A DNA stretch of 64,000 bases from Collinsella ihumii (lineage in GTDB: Bacteria; Actinomycetota; Coriobacteriia; Coriobacteriales; Coriobacteriaceae), in contig NZ_FCOU01000002.1 of the NCBI RefSeq assembly GCF_900046475.1, positions 62,001 to 126,000 of the forward strand, read 5' to 3'. The notes beneath the pieces were generated by a model. It saw only the letters and a program-made list of their open reading frames with translations. It did not search any database and was not told the DNA's origin. Positions 36,258-43,965 of the stretch are shown piece after piece. The position numbers and the translations under genes are program-made. Each line of letters opens with the position of its first letter. The first letter of the stretch is position 1.

Positions 36258-36998
36258 ATGAAGGCAGACACGCGCAACGATCGCACGCCGTCCATCGCCT
36301 GCGGGCTGGCCGAGCGCTTGGGCGCACGCAGGCGCGAGCGCGGACTCACCCAGGGCCAGGTCGCCGTCCGCCTCGGGATAAGCAGGCAGGCGGTCTCCAA
36401 GTGGGAGCACGGGCAGTCCGCCCCTGACCTGGACAACCTTGCCCGCCTGGCCGACCTGTTCGGCTGCACCGTCGATGAGCTGCTGGGGGGCACCGTTTCC
36501 GGCGATGAGCCCGACGAGCGCCACCCGGCGCGCCCGCAGGCCCCCGCCATGCAGACGCCCGCCGAGTCCGAGCGCATCGCATCCGACCGCCGCTTCATCG
36601 CGGGCGCCACCCTGGGGCGCGGAGCGCTCATAGGGCTCGGTCTCGCCCTCATGCAGCTCGCCCACGACCCCTCACCGCAACAGGACACGGGACCGCTCGC
36701 ATGCGCCTACCTCGTCTTCATCCTGCTCTGCGCCATCGGGCTGTTCGCCTGCAACCTTCGCTACACGAAGCGCGGCGGCCCGAAACGAATCATCCTGTTC
36801 GACCTCGTCGCCATCCTGATGGCCTCCATCGTGCCGCATGCGCTCGGGGGAGCTCCGGCGGTACTCGCCGTCTGCGGCGTCATCGCCCTGGCGCTCACGG
36901 TCTGTTCGACCAGCATATACCGCTGGTGGCTGCTCTATCAGCGCGTATGGAACCCCGTCGAGGATCTCCGCGATCCCTGGGGACGATCTGCGCACTAG
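36258..36998 (+). CDS. XRE-family HTH protein with membrane domain
   Basis: 246 aa. HTH at about 16-80: LAERLGARRRERGLTQGQVAVRLGISRQAVSKWEHGQSAPDLDNLARLADLFGCTVDELLGG. After a Pro-rich linker, four hydrophobic segments: AGATLGRGALIGLGLALMQLA, LACAYLVFILLCAIGLFAC, IILFDLVAILMASIVPHAL and AVLAVCGVIALALTVCS. The same layout as the gene 170 bp upstream but different in sequence, so not a recent duplicate. GGGAGGCACCT precedes ATG 36258. The TAG stop coincides with the first bases of a repeat element. Confidence 0.9.
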   Translation: MKADTRNDRTPSIACGLAERLGARRRERGLTQGQVAVRLGISRQAVSKWEHGQSAPDLDNLARLADLFGCTVDELLGGTVSGDEPDERHPARPQAPAMQTPAESERIASDRRFIAGATLGRGALIGLGLALMQLAHDPSPQQDTGPLACAYLVFILLCAIGLFACNLRYTKRGGPKRIILFDLVAILMASIVPHALGGAPAVLAVCGVIALALTVCSTSIYRWWLLYQRVWNPVEDLRDPWGRSAH

Positions 36999-37040
36999 GG
37001 AAACAATGATTGAAGGGCTTCGAGCGCCGCGGACGGGCGA
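36996..37040 (+). repeat. TAGGGAA-family element (one end)
   Basis: TAGGGAAACAATGATTGAAG then GGCTTCGAGCGCCGCGG. The TAG is the stop of the preceding HTH-membrane gene. A clear opposite end is not seen; a different palindrome follows. Confidence 0.55.
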
Positions 37041-37043
37041 AAC

Positions 37044-37121
37044 GGTACGCTATAGGCACGCCGCCCCGTCGAAAGTACGCTATGGGCACGTTTTTTGCCC
37101 GAAAGCGTGCCCATAGCGTAC
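37044..37121. repeat. GTACGCTATGGGCACG palindrome
   Basis: A 16-bp perfect stem (GTACGCTATGGGCACG at 37075-37090 and its complement at 37106-37121) with a 15-bp loop, plus one more direct copy with one change at 37045-37060. It lies in the region before the GrpB-GNAT gene. Confidence 0.75.
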
Positions 37122-37282
37122 CGTGGATGGGTCGACGTGCAATATGCGTACCGTCGATCCGGACGGGCCCCGGGATGCGCGGCACGGAGCGATCGGGGGC
37201 AGGGCGCTTCGACCGGCGTTTGCCCCATGCGGTTTGCGGCGGGATAATCGTATCGACCACACCCGCTATCCAAAGGAGCCCC

Positions 37283-38281
37283 GTGCACGTTCGCGTCGAA
37301 CCATACTCCCCCGCCTGGGCAGCGCAGTTCAAGGCCGAGGCGGCCCGCGTCGCCCGTGCGCTGGGCGATGCCCTCCTCGAGGTCCATCACATCGGCAGCA
37401 CCTCGGTGCCGGGGCTTGCCGCCAAACCCGTCATCGACATGATGCCCGTCGTGCGCGACCTCGCCTCGGCTGACGCGCGGCGCGAAAGCCTGGAGGCCCT
37501 CGGCTACGAGTGGTGCGGGGAGTTCGGCATCCCCGGCAGGCGCTACCTGCGCAGGTCATCCCCCTCCGACCCAGACCTCCGCCTGTTCCAACTGCACGTC
37601 TTCTCGCAAGACAGCGTCGACGACATCCGACGCCATCTGGCGGTGCGCGACTACCTGCGCACCCATGCGGACGCCGCCCGCGCGTACGGTGAGCTCAAGG
37701 AGCGGCTCGCACGGCGCTTCCCCGAGGACATCGACGCCTACTGTGACGGGAAGGACGACTTCGTGCAGCATCTGCAGCATGACGCCGTTGCCTGGATGGC
37801 CGGGCGCGCCCGGTCGCTCCCCGTCATCGCGCTGCGCGATCGGCCGGACCTGATCGAGTGCGCCGCCGAGTGGTTCTCATCGATATGGGGCGTCGCGACA
37901 GAGGATTACCGCGCGAGCATGCGCGCATGCGTGCAGGGACGGACCGCGATTCCCCAGTGGTACATCGTGTGCGACAACGGACGGATCGCGGCGGGCGCGG
38001 GCGTGATCGACAACGACTTCCACGAACGCCGCGACCTCGCCCCCAACGTCTGCGCGGTCTACGTGCAGCCCGAATATCGCCGTCTGGGCGTGGCAAGGCG
38101 GCTGCTCGATGCCGTCTGCCATGACATGGCGCACCAAGGCGTGCCGCACCTGTACCTGCTCACCGACCACGATGGCTTCTACGAGCGCCTGGATTGGCAG
38201 TTCGTAGGCATGGTGCGCGACGATGACGGAGAGCTCGGACGCATGTACGCGCACCGGATGCCCGACGGGTGCGCGGAATAG
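37283..38281 (+). CDS. GrpB domain-GNAT acetyltransferase fusion
   Basis: 332 aa with two domains. The N-terminal GrpB/UPF0157 nucleotidyltransferase-like domain (about 1-175): VRVEPYSPAWAAQFKAEAARVARALG, EVHHIGSTSVPGLAAKPVIDMMPVV, RLFQLHVFSQDSVDDIRRHLAVRDYLRTH, YGELKERLARRF..DIDAYCDGKDDFV. The C-terminal GNAT domain (about 180-332): RDRPDLIECAAEWFSSIWGV, CAVYVQPEYRRLGVARRLLDAV (acetyl-CoA loop) and HLYLLTDHDGFYERLDWQFVG. Start is a GTG at 37283 because AAAGGAG (37272-37278) lies just before it and the GrpB domain begins there. GrpB is related to CoaE and kinase-linked modules but has no settled function. It is followed after 41 bp by a DUF5655 gene. Confidence 0.88.
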   Translation: MHVRVEPYSPAWAAQFKAEAARVARALGDALLEVHHIGSTSVPGLAAKPVIDMMPVVRDLASADARRESLEALGYEWCGEFGIPGRRYLRRSSPSDPDLRLFQLHVFSQDSVDDIRRHLAVRDYLRTHADAARAYGELKERLARRFPEDIDAYCDGKDDFVQHLQHDAVAWMAGRARSLPVIALRDRPDLIECAAEWFSSIWGVATEDYRASMRACVQGRTAIPQWYIVCDNGRIAAGAGVIDNDFHERRDLAPNVCAVYVQPEYRRLGVARRLLDAVCHDMAHQGVPHLYLLTDHDGFYERLDWQFVGMVRDDDGELGRMYAHRMPDGCAE

Positions 38282-38322
38282 CCGCTTTTGCGAACCGAGA
38301 GACGACGTAAGAAGGAGGAGCC

Positions 38323-38733
38323 ATGGAGCACCGTGACGACGAGCTGGAACGCTTCTTTGCGCGCGACCCGCTCATGCTGCCGATCTACCGCGTCCTCGAG
38401 GACCGCATTTTGGCAGAGATCGGCGCCGACGTGCTCGTACGCGTGCAGAAGACGCAGATCACCTTCTCGGACCGTCGCGTCTTCGGCTGCGCATCGCTTC
38501 CCATCCGGCGCAAGCGCGACTGGCCCCGCCACTGCCTCATGGTGACCTTCGGGCTCGCGCACCGCGTGGACGCGCCGCGCATCGCGGTGGCGACAGAACC
38601 CTACCCCCACCGGTGGACGCACCATGTGCTCGTGGAGCGCCCGGACGAGATCGACGACGAGCTCATGGCCTGGATGCGGGAAGCGCACGCCTTCGCGCTG
38701 AGCAAGGGAGGCGCCGGCAGACCATCCGCGTGA
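38323..38733 (+). CDS. DUF5655 domain-containing protein
   Basis: 136-aa soluble protein. The domain signature is visible in VRVQKTQITFSDRRVFGCASLPIRRKRDWPRHCLMVTFGLAHR and PYPHRWTHHVLVERPDEIDDELMAWMREAHAFA. Proteins of this family are small, single-domain and of unknown function. AAGGAGGAGCC precedes ATG 38323. Co-directional with and 41 bp after the GrpB-GNAT gene, and 58 bp before the broken kinase gene, so these may be one transcript. Confidence 0.85.
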   Translation: MEHRDDELERFFARDPLMLPIYRVLEDRILAEIGADVLVRVQKTQITFSDRRVFGCASLPIRRKRDWPRHCLMVTFGLAHRVDAPRIAVATEPYPHRWTHHVLVERPDEIDDELMAWMREAHAFALSKGGAGRPSA

Positions 38734-38791
38734 TCAGCGCCGAGAGGCCACGCTTGCCCCAAACCCCACCACGACCTTTCCTGGAGGGAAC

Positions 38792-39645
38792 ATGCCGACA
38801 TTCACAGAGGACACCGTGATCAAAACCGGAACGGAGACCAGCGACGAGCTGCTGTGCGAGGCTGCCGGGCTGCGCTGGCTCGCCGAGGCCGAGGCGGACG
38901 GCGGCATTCGGTGCGCCCGCGTCCTCTCGGCATCGCGCCGTCAGCTGGTGGAGGAGCGCATCCGCACCGGCGCGCCCTCGCGCGCGGCCGCCCGGAGCAT
39001 CGGCGAGGGCGGGCCGCGCCCGCTGCAGACTCGTGCCGGGTGTCGGGTGTGCGTCGGATACCTGTTCGGACGGGCGCATGGGTGTGTGGGAGGCGGGCCG
39101 GAAGCTGTCGCTTATGCACATCTAGGTGTGTAGAAGAGACAGCGGAAGCCCCCTCGTCATGGGGCGCGTTTTTCGCAACCTATCGCATACGCTACTACGT
39201 GCGCCTGCTGCGCGACGACGGCTCATTCGGCCCGCGTGAGGTGGATCTGCTCGAACGTGTGGCGTCCCGCGTGGAGCGCGGTGTTTTCGATGCCGAACAG
39301 CCCGAACTCGTGCGGGAGTCGGGTGCGGTCTGCGCGCGGCTGCACGGGGACCTGTGGGCGGGCAACGTCTTGTACCTGGCAGATCAGACCGAGCCGAGCG
39401 GCGGCGCGCTGATCGACCCCATGGCATACGGGGGACACGCAGAGACCGACCTGGCGATGCTCCAGCTGTTCGGCTATCCCTTCCTTGACGATGTAATCGC
39501 CGGGTATAACGAGGTATCGCCTTTGGCCGACGGCTGGCGCGAGCGCGTGGGCCTGCATCAGCTCGCACCCTTGCTGCTGCACTGCGTGCTGTTCGGAGGC
39601 GGATACATCGGAGAGACCATCGCCGTCGCCCGCCGCTACGCGTAA
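38792..39645 (+). pseudogene. Fructosamine-kinase-like gene, corrupted in the middle
   Basis: The N-terminal part (from ATG 38792, after GGAGGGAAC) reads TFTEDTVIKTGTETSDELLCEAAGLRWLAEAEADGGIRCARVLS, typical of fructosamine/ketosamine-3-kinases. The C-terminal part in another frame (to 39645) has FATYRIRYYVRLLRDDGSFGP, the catalytic CARLHGDLWAGNVLY and IDPMAYGGHAETDLAMLQLFG. Between 39000 and 39142 the frame changes more than once, about 25 residues of the family (the GRAL..H..G..FG...GW stretch) are missing or garbled, and a 38-bp double mosaic-end sequence sits at the joint. The kinase phosphorylates glycated amines for deglycation. The break is more likely an assembly error than a real pseudogene. 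Confidence 0.8.
39105..39142. other. Back-to-back Tn5/Nextera mosaic ends (artefact)
   Basis: CTGTCGCTTATGCACATCT (39105-39123) and AGGTGTGTAGAAGAGACAG (39124-39142) each match the 19-bp Tn5 mosaic end (CTGTCTCTTATACACATCT and its complement) at 17 of 19 positions, head to head with no bases between. This is library-adaptor sequence, not genome. Confidence 0.85.
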
Positions 39646-39664
39646 GGCGGCAAGATAGAGCAGC

Positions 39665-39724
39665 TTTTCATCGACACCGTGTCGATGAAAAGGAACCCGT
39701 CCCCAAATCGTCGACACCGTGTCG
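39665..39724 (+). promoter_or_regulatory. Paired CGACACCGTGTCG palindromes before a -10 box
   Basis: TTTTCATCGACACCGTGTCG continuing ATGAAAA is a perfect 27-bp palindrome (39665-39691). The core CGACACCGTGTCG recurs at 39712-39724, five bases before TATACT. Spacing of 39 bp between copies. It looks like a two-site operator for the gene remnant that follows. Confidence 0.5.
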
Positions 39725-39757
39725 TTTGCTATACTCTGACCGTCAGCCGAGTGAAAC

Positions 39758-39841
39758 ATGGGGTTTTGCAGTGCGTGTGGCGGCGCCATCGGCTCGACAG
39801 GAAGAAGGCTGAACATTGCGGATTCGCTAGGGAAACGCTGA
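39758..39841 (+). pseudogene. Possible remnant of a zinc-ribbon gene
   Basis: ATG 39758 opens MGFCSACGGAIGSTGRRLN, which looks like the start of a zinc-ribbon protein (compare MFCQHCG at 13113) behind a promoter-like TATACT. The frame runs into the TAGGGAA element at 39828 and stops at 39841 after 27 codons. It may be a gene truncated by the element, or a chance ORF. Confidence 0.35.
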
Positions 39842-40050
39842 TTAATTGCTTTCGCGGCGGTCGGTTCCGTGGCGAGGCGGATGCGGGCGAAGGCGAGGAA
39901 GGCGCAGTTGCGCTGCGCCGACGCAGCCTGAGCGCGCAGGCGCCCGGCACGCTTATACCCAGCGAGATGTGTATAAGGGACGCAGCCTGAGCGCGCAGGC
40001 GCCCGGCACGGGGCCGACCGGCGCGGAATGAATTGATCAGTGGTTCCCGA
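39828..40050. repeat. Largest TAGGGAA-family inverted-repeat element
   Basis: The left end reads TAGGGAAACGCTGATTAATT then GCTTTCGCGGCGGTCGG. The right end on the minus strand reads TCGGGAACCACTGATCAATT then CATTCCGCGCCGGTCGG. About 28 of the first 37 positions agree, a MITE-like terminal inverted repeat. A 32-bp internal segment is duplicated (39920-39951 and 39979-40010) around adaptor-like sequence, so the true length is probably about 164 bp. Confidence 0.8.
39952..39978. other. Second adaptor-like mosaic-end insertion (artefact)
   Basis: CTTATACCCAGCGAGATGTG then TATAAGG. The right half, AGATGTGTATAAG, is an exact part of the Tn5 mosaic end; the left half CTTATAC is the start of the inverted copy. 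It is flanked by an exact 32-bp direct repeat of element sequence. Confidence 0.75.
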
Positions 40051-40102
40051 GACACACTCATCTGAACGCACGCGTATCGTCGCTCATCCAAGGAGTATGT
40101 CT

Positions 40103-41584
40103 ATGCAGCTTTCGCTCACCGACGTCACCTTCGCCTACCCTTCCGCCCAAGAACCCATTTTCAACAACGTCACCGTCGCGTTCCCTGTCGGCTGGACCGG
40201 CCTTCTCGGCGACAACGGGTGCGGTAAATCCACCCTCGCGCGCATCGCCTGCGGACAGCTGCAGCCCGATGCGGGATCGGTCACGCGCGGCCTGGTCAGC
40301 ATCATGTGCGCTCAGGAAGTCGACGAGGCGCCCGAGGGGCTGTACGACTTCGCGGCGGACTACGGTCGCGATGCGCGCGAGCTGCGCCGCATCTTCCGCA
40401 TCGAGGACGACATGCCCTGGCGCTTCGACGAACTCTCTTTCGGCGAGCGCAAGAAGCTCCAGATCGCCGTCGCCTTGTGGCAGCGCCCCGACGTGCTCGT
40501 CGCCGACGAGCCCACCAACCATCTGGACGCAGACGCCCGCTCCCAGCTCGCCGACGCGCTTCGGCGCTTCCGCGGCATCGGAATCCTTGTTTCGCACGAC
40601 CGCGACCTGCTGGACGACCTGGTGGACCGCTGCGTATCGTTCGAGGCGGGCGGTGCGCTCGTCGTGCGGCCGGGCGGATACACGGCGGCACACGGCCAAG
40701 CCGAGCTGGAGCGAACCTCCGCCCTGCACGAGCGCGCCGCCGCCAAGGAGCACCTGGCGAGGCTCACCGCCGAGCAGGAGCGTCGCGCGCACGAGGCAGC
40801 GCGCGCCGACGCGCGCCGCAGCAAGCGCAGGATCGACCCCAAGGACAAGGCCGCAAAGGCAAAAATCGATCTCGCCATCTACACCGGTCAGGACGGGGCG
40901 GCGGGAAAATCGGCCGTGCAGATGAACGCGCAGGTCGAAGCCGCCCGCAAGCGGGTCGCAGCCGCGTTCGTGCACAAGCGCTACGACGGCGACCTGTGGG
41001 TTGACGCGCAGCCGAGCCGCCGCAAGACGGTGCTGCACGTACCGGCATCTTGCATCCCCTGCGGAGCAGGAGAGCTCGTCATCCCCGAGCTGTTCGTGGG
41101 GAACACCGACCACGTGGGCATCGTCGGGCCAAACGGCGCCGGCAAGTCAACGCTGCTCGCGCACGTACGCGGCCTGGTGGCATCCGATCTACCTGTGCTC
41201 GACATCCCGCAGGAAGTCGAACCGAGCGAGCGGGAGCGCCTCGTTGCGCGCATCGTCTCGCTCTCCCCCGCCGAGCGCGGGCAGGTGCTCTCGACCGTCG
41301 CGCAGCTCAATTCCGATCCCGACCGCATCCTGGAGGGCGGTCGCACGAGCCCGGGAGAGCTGCGCAAGCTCATGCTCGCCGAGGGGCTGCTGCGCCATCC
41401 GGTCCTCATCATCATGGACGAGCCCACCAACCACCTGGACCTGCATTCCACCGAGGCGCTGGAGCGGGCGCTTGCCGGATATCCGGGAGCGCTGCTGCTG
41501 GTGAGCCATGACCGCACGTTCTTGCGAGCCTGCACCTCGAGCGTCTGGGACGTCCGTGACGGACGGGTCTCGCCCCATGCATAA
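40103..41584 (+). CDS. ABC-F family ATPase
   Basis: 493-aa soluble protein with two ATPase cassettes and no membrane domain. Cassette 1: GLLGDNGCGKSTL (Walker A), LSFGERKKLQIAVAL (signature), VLVADEPTNHLD (Walker B). The charged helical linker (about 215-300: ERTSALHERAAAKEHLARLTAEQERRAHE, DPKDKAAKAKIDLA) carries the P-site tRNA interaction motif in ABC-F proteins. Cassette 2: GIVGPNGAGKSTLL, the degenerate signature TSPGELRKLMLAEGLL and LIIMDEPTNHLD. These bind the ribosome and act in translation or antibiotic protection; the subtype cannot be given. ATG 40103 is preferred since AAGGAG is one base from the ATG at 40097. Confidence 0.92.
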   Translation: MQLSLTDVTFAYPSAQEPIFNNVTVAFPVGWTGLLGDNGCGKSTLARIACGQLQPDAGSVTRGLVSIMCAQEVDEAPEGLYDFAADYGRDARELRRIFRIEDDMPWRFDELSFGERKKLQIAVALWQRPDVLVADEPTNHLDADARSQLADALRRFRGIGILVSHDRDLLDDLVDRCVSFEAGGALVVRPGGYTAAHGQAELERTSALHERAAAKEHLARLTAEQERRAHEAARADARRSKRRIDPKDKAAKAKIDLAIYTGQDGAAGKSAVQMNAQVEAARKRVAAAFVHKRYDGDLWVDAQPSRRKTVLHVPASCIPCGAGELVIPELFVGNTDHVGIVGPNGAGKSTLLAHVRGLVASDLPVLDIPQEVEPSERERLVARIVSLSPAERGQVLSTVAQLNSDPDRILEGGRTSPGELRKLMLAEGLLRHPVLIIMDEPTNHLDLHSTEALERALAGYPGALLLVSHDRTFLRACTSSVWDVRDGRVSPHA

Positions 41585-41586
41585 GC

Positions 41587-41614
41587 GTGCCCGGGCACCG
41601 ATCTGCCCGGGCAT
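41587..41614 (+). terminator. Hairpin after the ABC-F gene
   Basis: TGCCCGGGCA, CCGATC, TGCCCGGGCA directly after the stop codon; each arm is itself palindromic. No T-run. Confidence 0.6.
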
Positions 41615-41631
41615 CCGTCTCTCACGCGCGC

Positions 41632-41655
41632 ACGGGTTGTAACGAGCCCGTCCTG
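41632..41655 (+). repeat. GGGTT-AACGAGCCC hairpin repeat
   Basis: CGGGTTGTAACGAGCCCGTC, a member of the same family as 27984-28050, between convergent genes. Confidence 0.55.
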
Positions 41656-41666
41656 AAACGCGCCCT

Positions 41667-43019
41667 CTAGAGGGAGCGCAGCCAGCGCACCTCGAACGGG
41701 GCGAGCTTGAGCGACCCGTCCAGCTCAACCGGCGCGGCCCCGCGATCGAGCAGGTCGGCAAACGACCCGCGCAGCTCATCGGCCTGCAGGGTAAAGGGCT
41801 CGTCCACAGCGTTCACCGCCACCAGCACGCGCTCGGCAGGATGCTCGCCATCCATATCCGCCGCGCGCTCGAACAGCAGCTGCTTGTTGGTGATGACCAC
41901 GTTGCGGTAGGACCCGTAATTGAGGGCGCGGCTGTCGGCGCGCGCGGCTATGAGCCCCTTCAGGTACTCTGTCAACTCGTTCGGCTCGGGCTCGACGAAC
42001 TCGGGACGCAGATCGTAGTCGTCGTGCGCGCCCTTCACGCCGGCCTGTCCCCATTCGCTGCCGTAGTACAGGCACGGGATGCCCGGCATGCCGAACAGCA
42101 CGCCATAGGCCGGACGGATGGCGCGCGGCTCGGTCAGGATGCTCGCCAGGCGCGTGACGTCGTGGTTGTCGGCGAACGAGAGCAGGTGCAGCCCGCGATA
42201 GATGCACCACGGGTCACCGCCGAACTGGCGATGCAGCGAGTGGGCGATCTCGAACATGTTCTGGGAGTTGAAGCTCGAGTACAGCCCCTTGTAGCACTCG
42301 TAGTTCGTGCACGAATGCAGCATCCCGTCGTTGACGATCTGGCTGTAATCGCCGTGGAGCGTCTCGCCGATGAGGACGAAGTCGCGCCCCGGCTCGCTCG
42401 CCGCGGTGATGTCGTTTGCGACCTGGCGCAACCGGCGGATGAAATCATGGTCGAGCGAATAGGCGACATCCAGGCGCAGGCCGTCGATATCGAACTCGTA
42501 GCGCCAGGCGCGCACGATGTCGAGCAGGTACTCGACGACCGCCGGATTGCGCAGGTTGAGCTTCACCAGGTCGAAGCACCCTTCCCAGCCCTCGTACCAA
42601 AAGCCGTCGCCGAACGCCGAATCGCCCTCGAAATTGATGAAGAACCAGTCGCGGTAGGGTGAGTCCCAGCGCTTCTCTCGCACATCCTGGAACGCCCAGA
42701 ACTCGCGTCCGACATGGTTGAACACCGCGTCGAGCACCACGCGGATACCGTGGTCGTGGAGCTCGCGGACGACCTCGACAAAATCATCGTTGGTGCCCAG
42801 GCGGCAATCGATCTTGGTGAAGTCGCGCGTGTCGTAGCCGTGCGCGCTCGACTCGAACACGGGGTTGAGCAGCACGGCGCCGACGCCCAGCTCCTCCAGG
42901 TAGTCCGCCCACTCCGCCACGCGCTTGATGCGATGCTCCTGGATGCCGTCGTTATGGAGTGGCGCACCGCAGAACCCGATGGGATAAATCTGATAGAACG
43001 TGCTCTCGAATGCCCACAT
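41667..43019 (-). CDS. GH13 alpha-amylase-family glycosidase
   Basis: 450-aa cytosolic glycoside hydrolase of the alpha-amylase superfamily, probably a maltodextrin-degrading enzyme (cyclomaltodextrinase/maltogenic-like). (beta/alpha)8 motifs: region I LDAVFNHVG, region II GLRLDVAY with nucleophile Asp184, region III VLIGETLHG with acid/base Glu219, region IV LLSFADNHDVTR with Asp287. The protein begins directly with the barrel (MWAFESTFYQIYPIGFCGAP), without the N-terminal domain of neopullulanases, and ends in a short beta domain (PFEVRWLRSL). GGAGGAG precedes ATG 43019. No signal peptide, so it works on imported oligosaccharides. No sugar transporter adjoins it. Confidence 0.92.
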   Translation of the reverse strand: MWAFESTFYQIYPIGFCGAPLHNDGIQEHRIKRVAEWADYLEELGVGAVLLNPVFESSAHGYDTRDFTKIDCRLGTNDDFVEVVRELHDHGIRVVLDAVFNHVGREFWAFQDVREKRWDSPYRDWFFINFEGDSAFGDGFWYEGWEGCFDLVKLNLRNPAVVEYLLDIVRAWRYEFDIDGLRLDVAYSLDHDFIRRLRQVANDITAASEPGRDFVLIGETLHGDYSQIVNDGMLHSCTNYECYKGLYSSFNSQNMFEIAHSLHRQFGGDPWCIYRGLHLLSFADNHDVTRLASILTEPRAIRPAYGVLFGMPGIPCLYYGSEWGQAGVKGAHDDYDLRPEFVEPEPNELTEYLKGLIAARADSRALNYGSYRNVVITNKQLLFERAADMDGEHPAERVLVAVNAVDEPFTLQADELRGSFADLLDRGAAPVELDGSLKLAPFEVRWLRSL

Positions 43020-43142
43020 GACAGCTCCTCCTTTGCCGCCTGATGCCCACAAGCAAGTAGTATACCCGTCGCGGCGCAGGCGAACCGTCCGCGGGGGATG
43101 CGGAGGCGGCCGTAGCGGATGCGGCAGCGGTCGCGGCGAGAA

Positions 43143-43838
43143 TCAGCCCATCAAAGAACCGTTGAAATGGATGATGCCTCCCAGCATCACGACAAGGCCG
43201 ACACCGCACAGCACAAGTGCTGCCACCAGCAGGATCTTGACGATACGGGGCATCGGTCGACGCGTGCAGCACATGGCCAGCCCGATGGAGGACGCCAGGC
43301 CGACACCGAACACGATGGTGCCGGCACCGACCCATGCGGCAAGCGCCGGGAGATCATCGGGATCGACGTTGACGAGATGGTACCCGTGCAGCATCGACGG
43401 GTCGCCGGATGCGATCATGAGCACACCCGGCACCACGGTCGCGGCGCACACGACGACCGCGGCTAGAGCGCCGAGGCCGATCATGAGGGCACGCGATGTC
43501 CCCCGCGTGCTACCTCCCATCGTGACCAGAGAGCCGTTGAAGTGCACGATGGCACCCAGTGAGATCCCGATGCCGGCGATGAGCAGCGCGATCCCTATGA
43601 CGCTCATCCAGTCGGGCATGTCGGCGGGCGGCATCAGCAGGGCGCACCCGACGCCCGCGACAAGCAGCCCCGCGCCCGACCAGCGCGCCAGCGGAACCAT
43701 CTTGGAAGGCGGCACCGACGCGTAATGGTAGCCGTGCAAGATGCGCGGATTGCCGGAAACCAGCATGTAGACGCCCGTTGCGCCCACGATAAGACCGCAG
43801 AGCATGCAGGTGATGAAGCCACCCATCTGTTCGTCCAT
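43143..43838 (-). CDS. Membrane protein with internal duplication, DUF3784-like
   Basis: 231-aa membrane protein made of two repeats of about 110 aa. Each repeat has a helix, the pattern (M/V)LMxSG(N/D)PxxLHGYH, a short loop, two more helices and a closing HFNGSL: FITCMLCGLIVGATGVYML...SGNPRILHGYH...AIVHFNGSL and ALMIGLGALAAVVVCAATV...SGDPSMLHGYH...GIIHFNGSL. About six helices in total. The (N)P..LHGY pattern resembles DUF3784 proteins. GAGGAGGCTCGTC precedes ATG 43838. Function unknown; a fused tandem copy of a normally single small membrane protein. Confidence 0.85.
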   Translation of the reverse strand: MDEQMGGFITCMLCGLIVGATGVYMLVSGNPRILHGYHYASVPPSKMVPLARWSGAGLLVAGVGCALLMPPADMPDWMSVIGIALLIAGIGISLGAIVHFNGSLVTMGGSTRGTSRALMIGLGALAAVVVCAATVVPGVLMIASGDPSMLHGYHLVNVDPDDLPALAAWVGAGTIVFGVGLASSIGLAMCCTRRPMPRIVKILLVAALVLCGVGLVVMLGGIIHFNGSLMG

Positions 43839-43965
43839 GACGAGCCTCCTCAAGGCCGCACATCCCATCGATCCGAAAGGATTGAGCAATCATAGCGCTC
43901 GGCGGCAACAGTGCAAGGTGCCCACTCGCACGTCGGCAAGCGGGGCCTTCAGAAGGATGAGCGGA

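Larger units (their letters stand above)
39646..40102. other. 457-bp stretch with palindromes, gene remnant and element
   Basis: Holds the CGACACCGTGTCG palindromes (39665-39724), a TATACT box at 39730-39735, a short zinc-ribbon remnant (39758-39841) and the largest TAGGGAA-family element (39828-40050), which itself includes adaptor-like sequence. No intact gene. Confidence 0.6.

Noticed and set aside
39105-39142. A natural Tn5-type insertion
   Set aside because: Two mosaic ends with nothing between them, no 9-bp target duplication and no transposon genes; adaptor carry-over explains it better.
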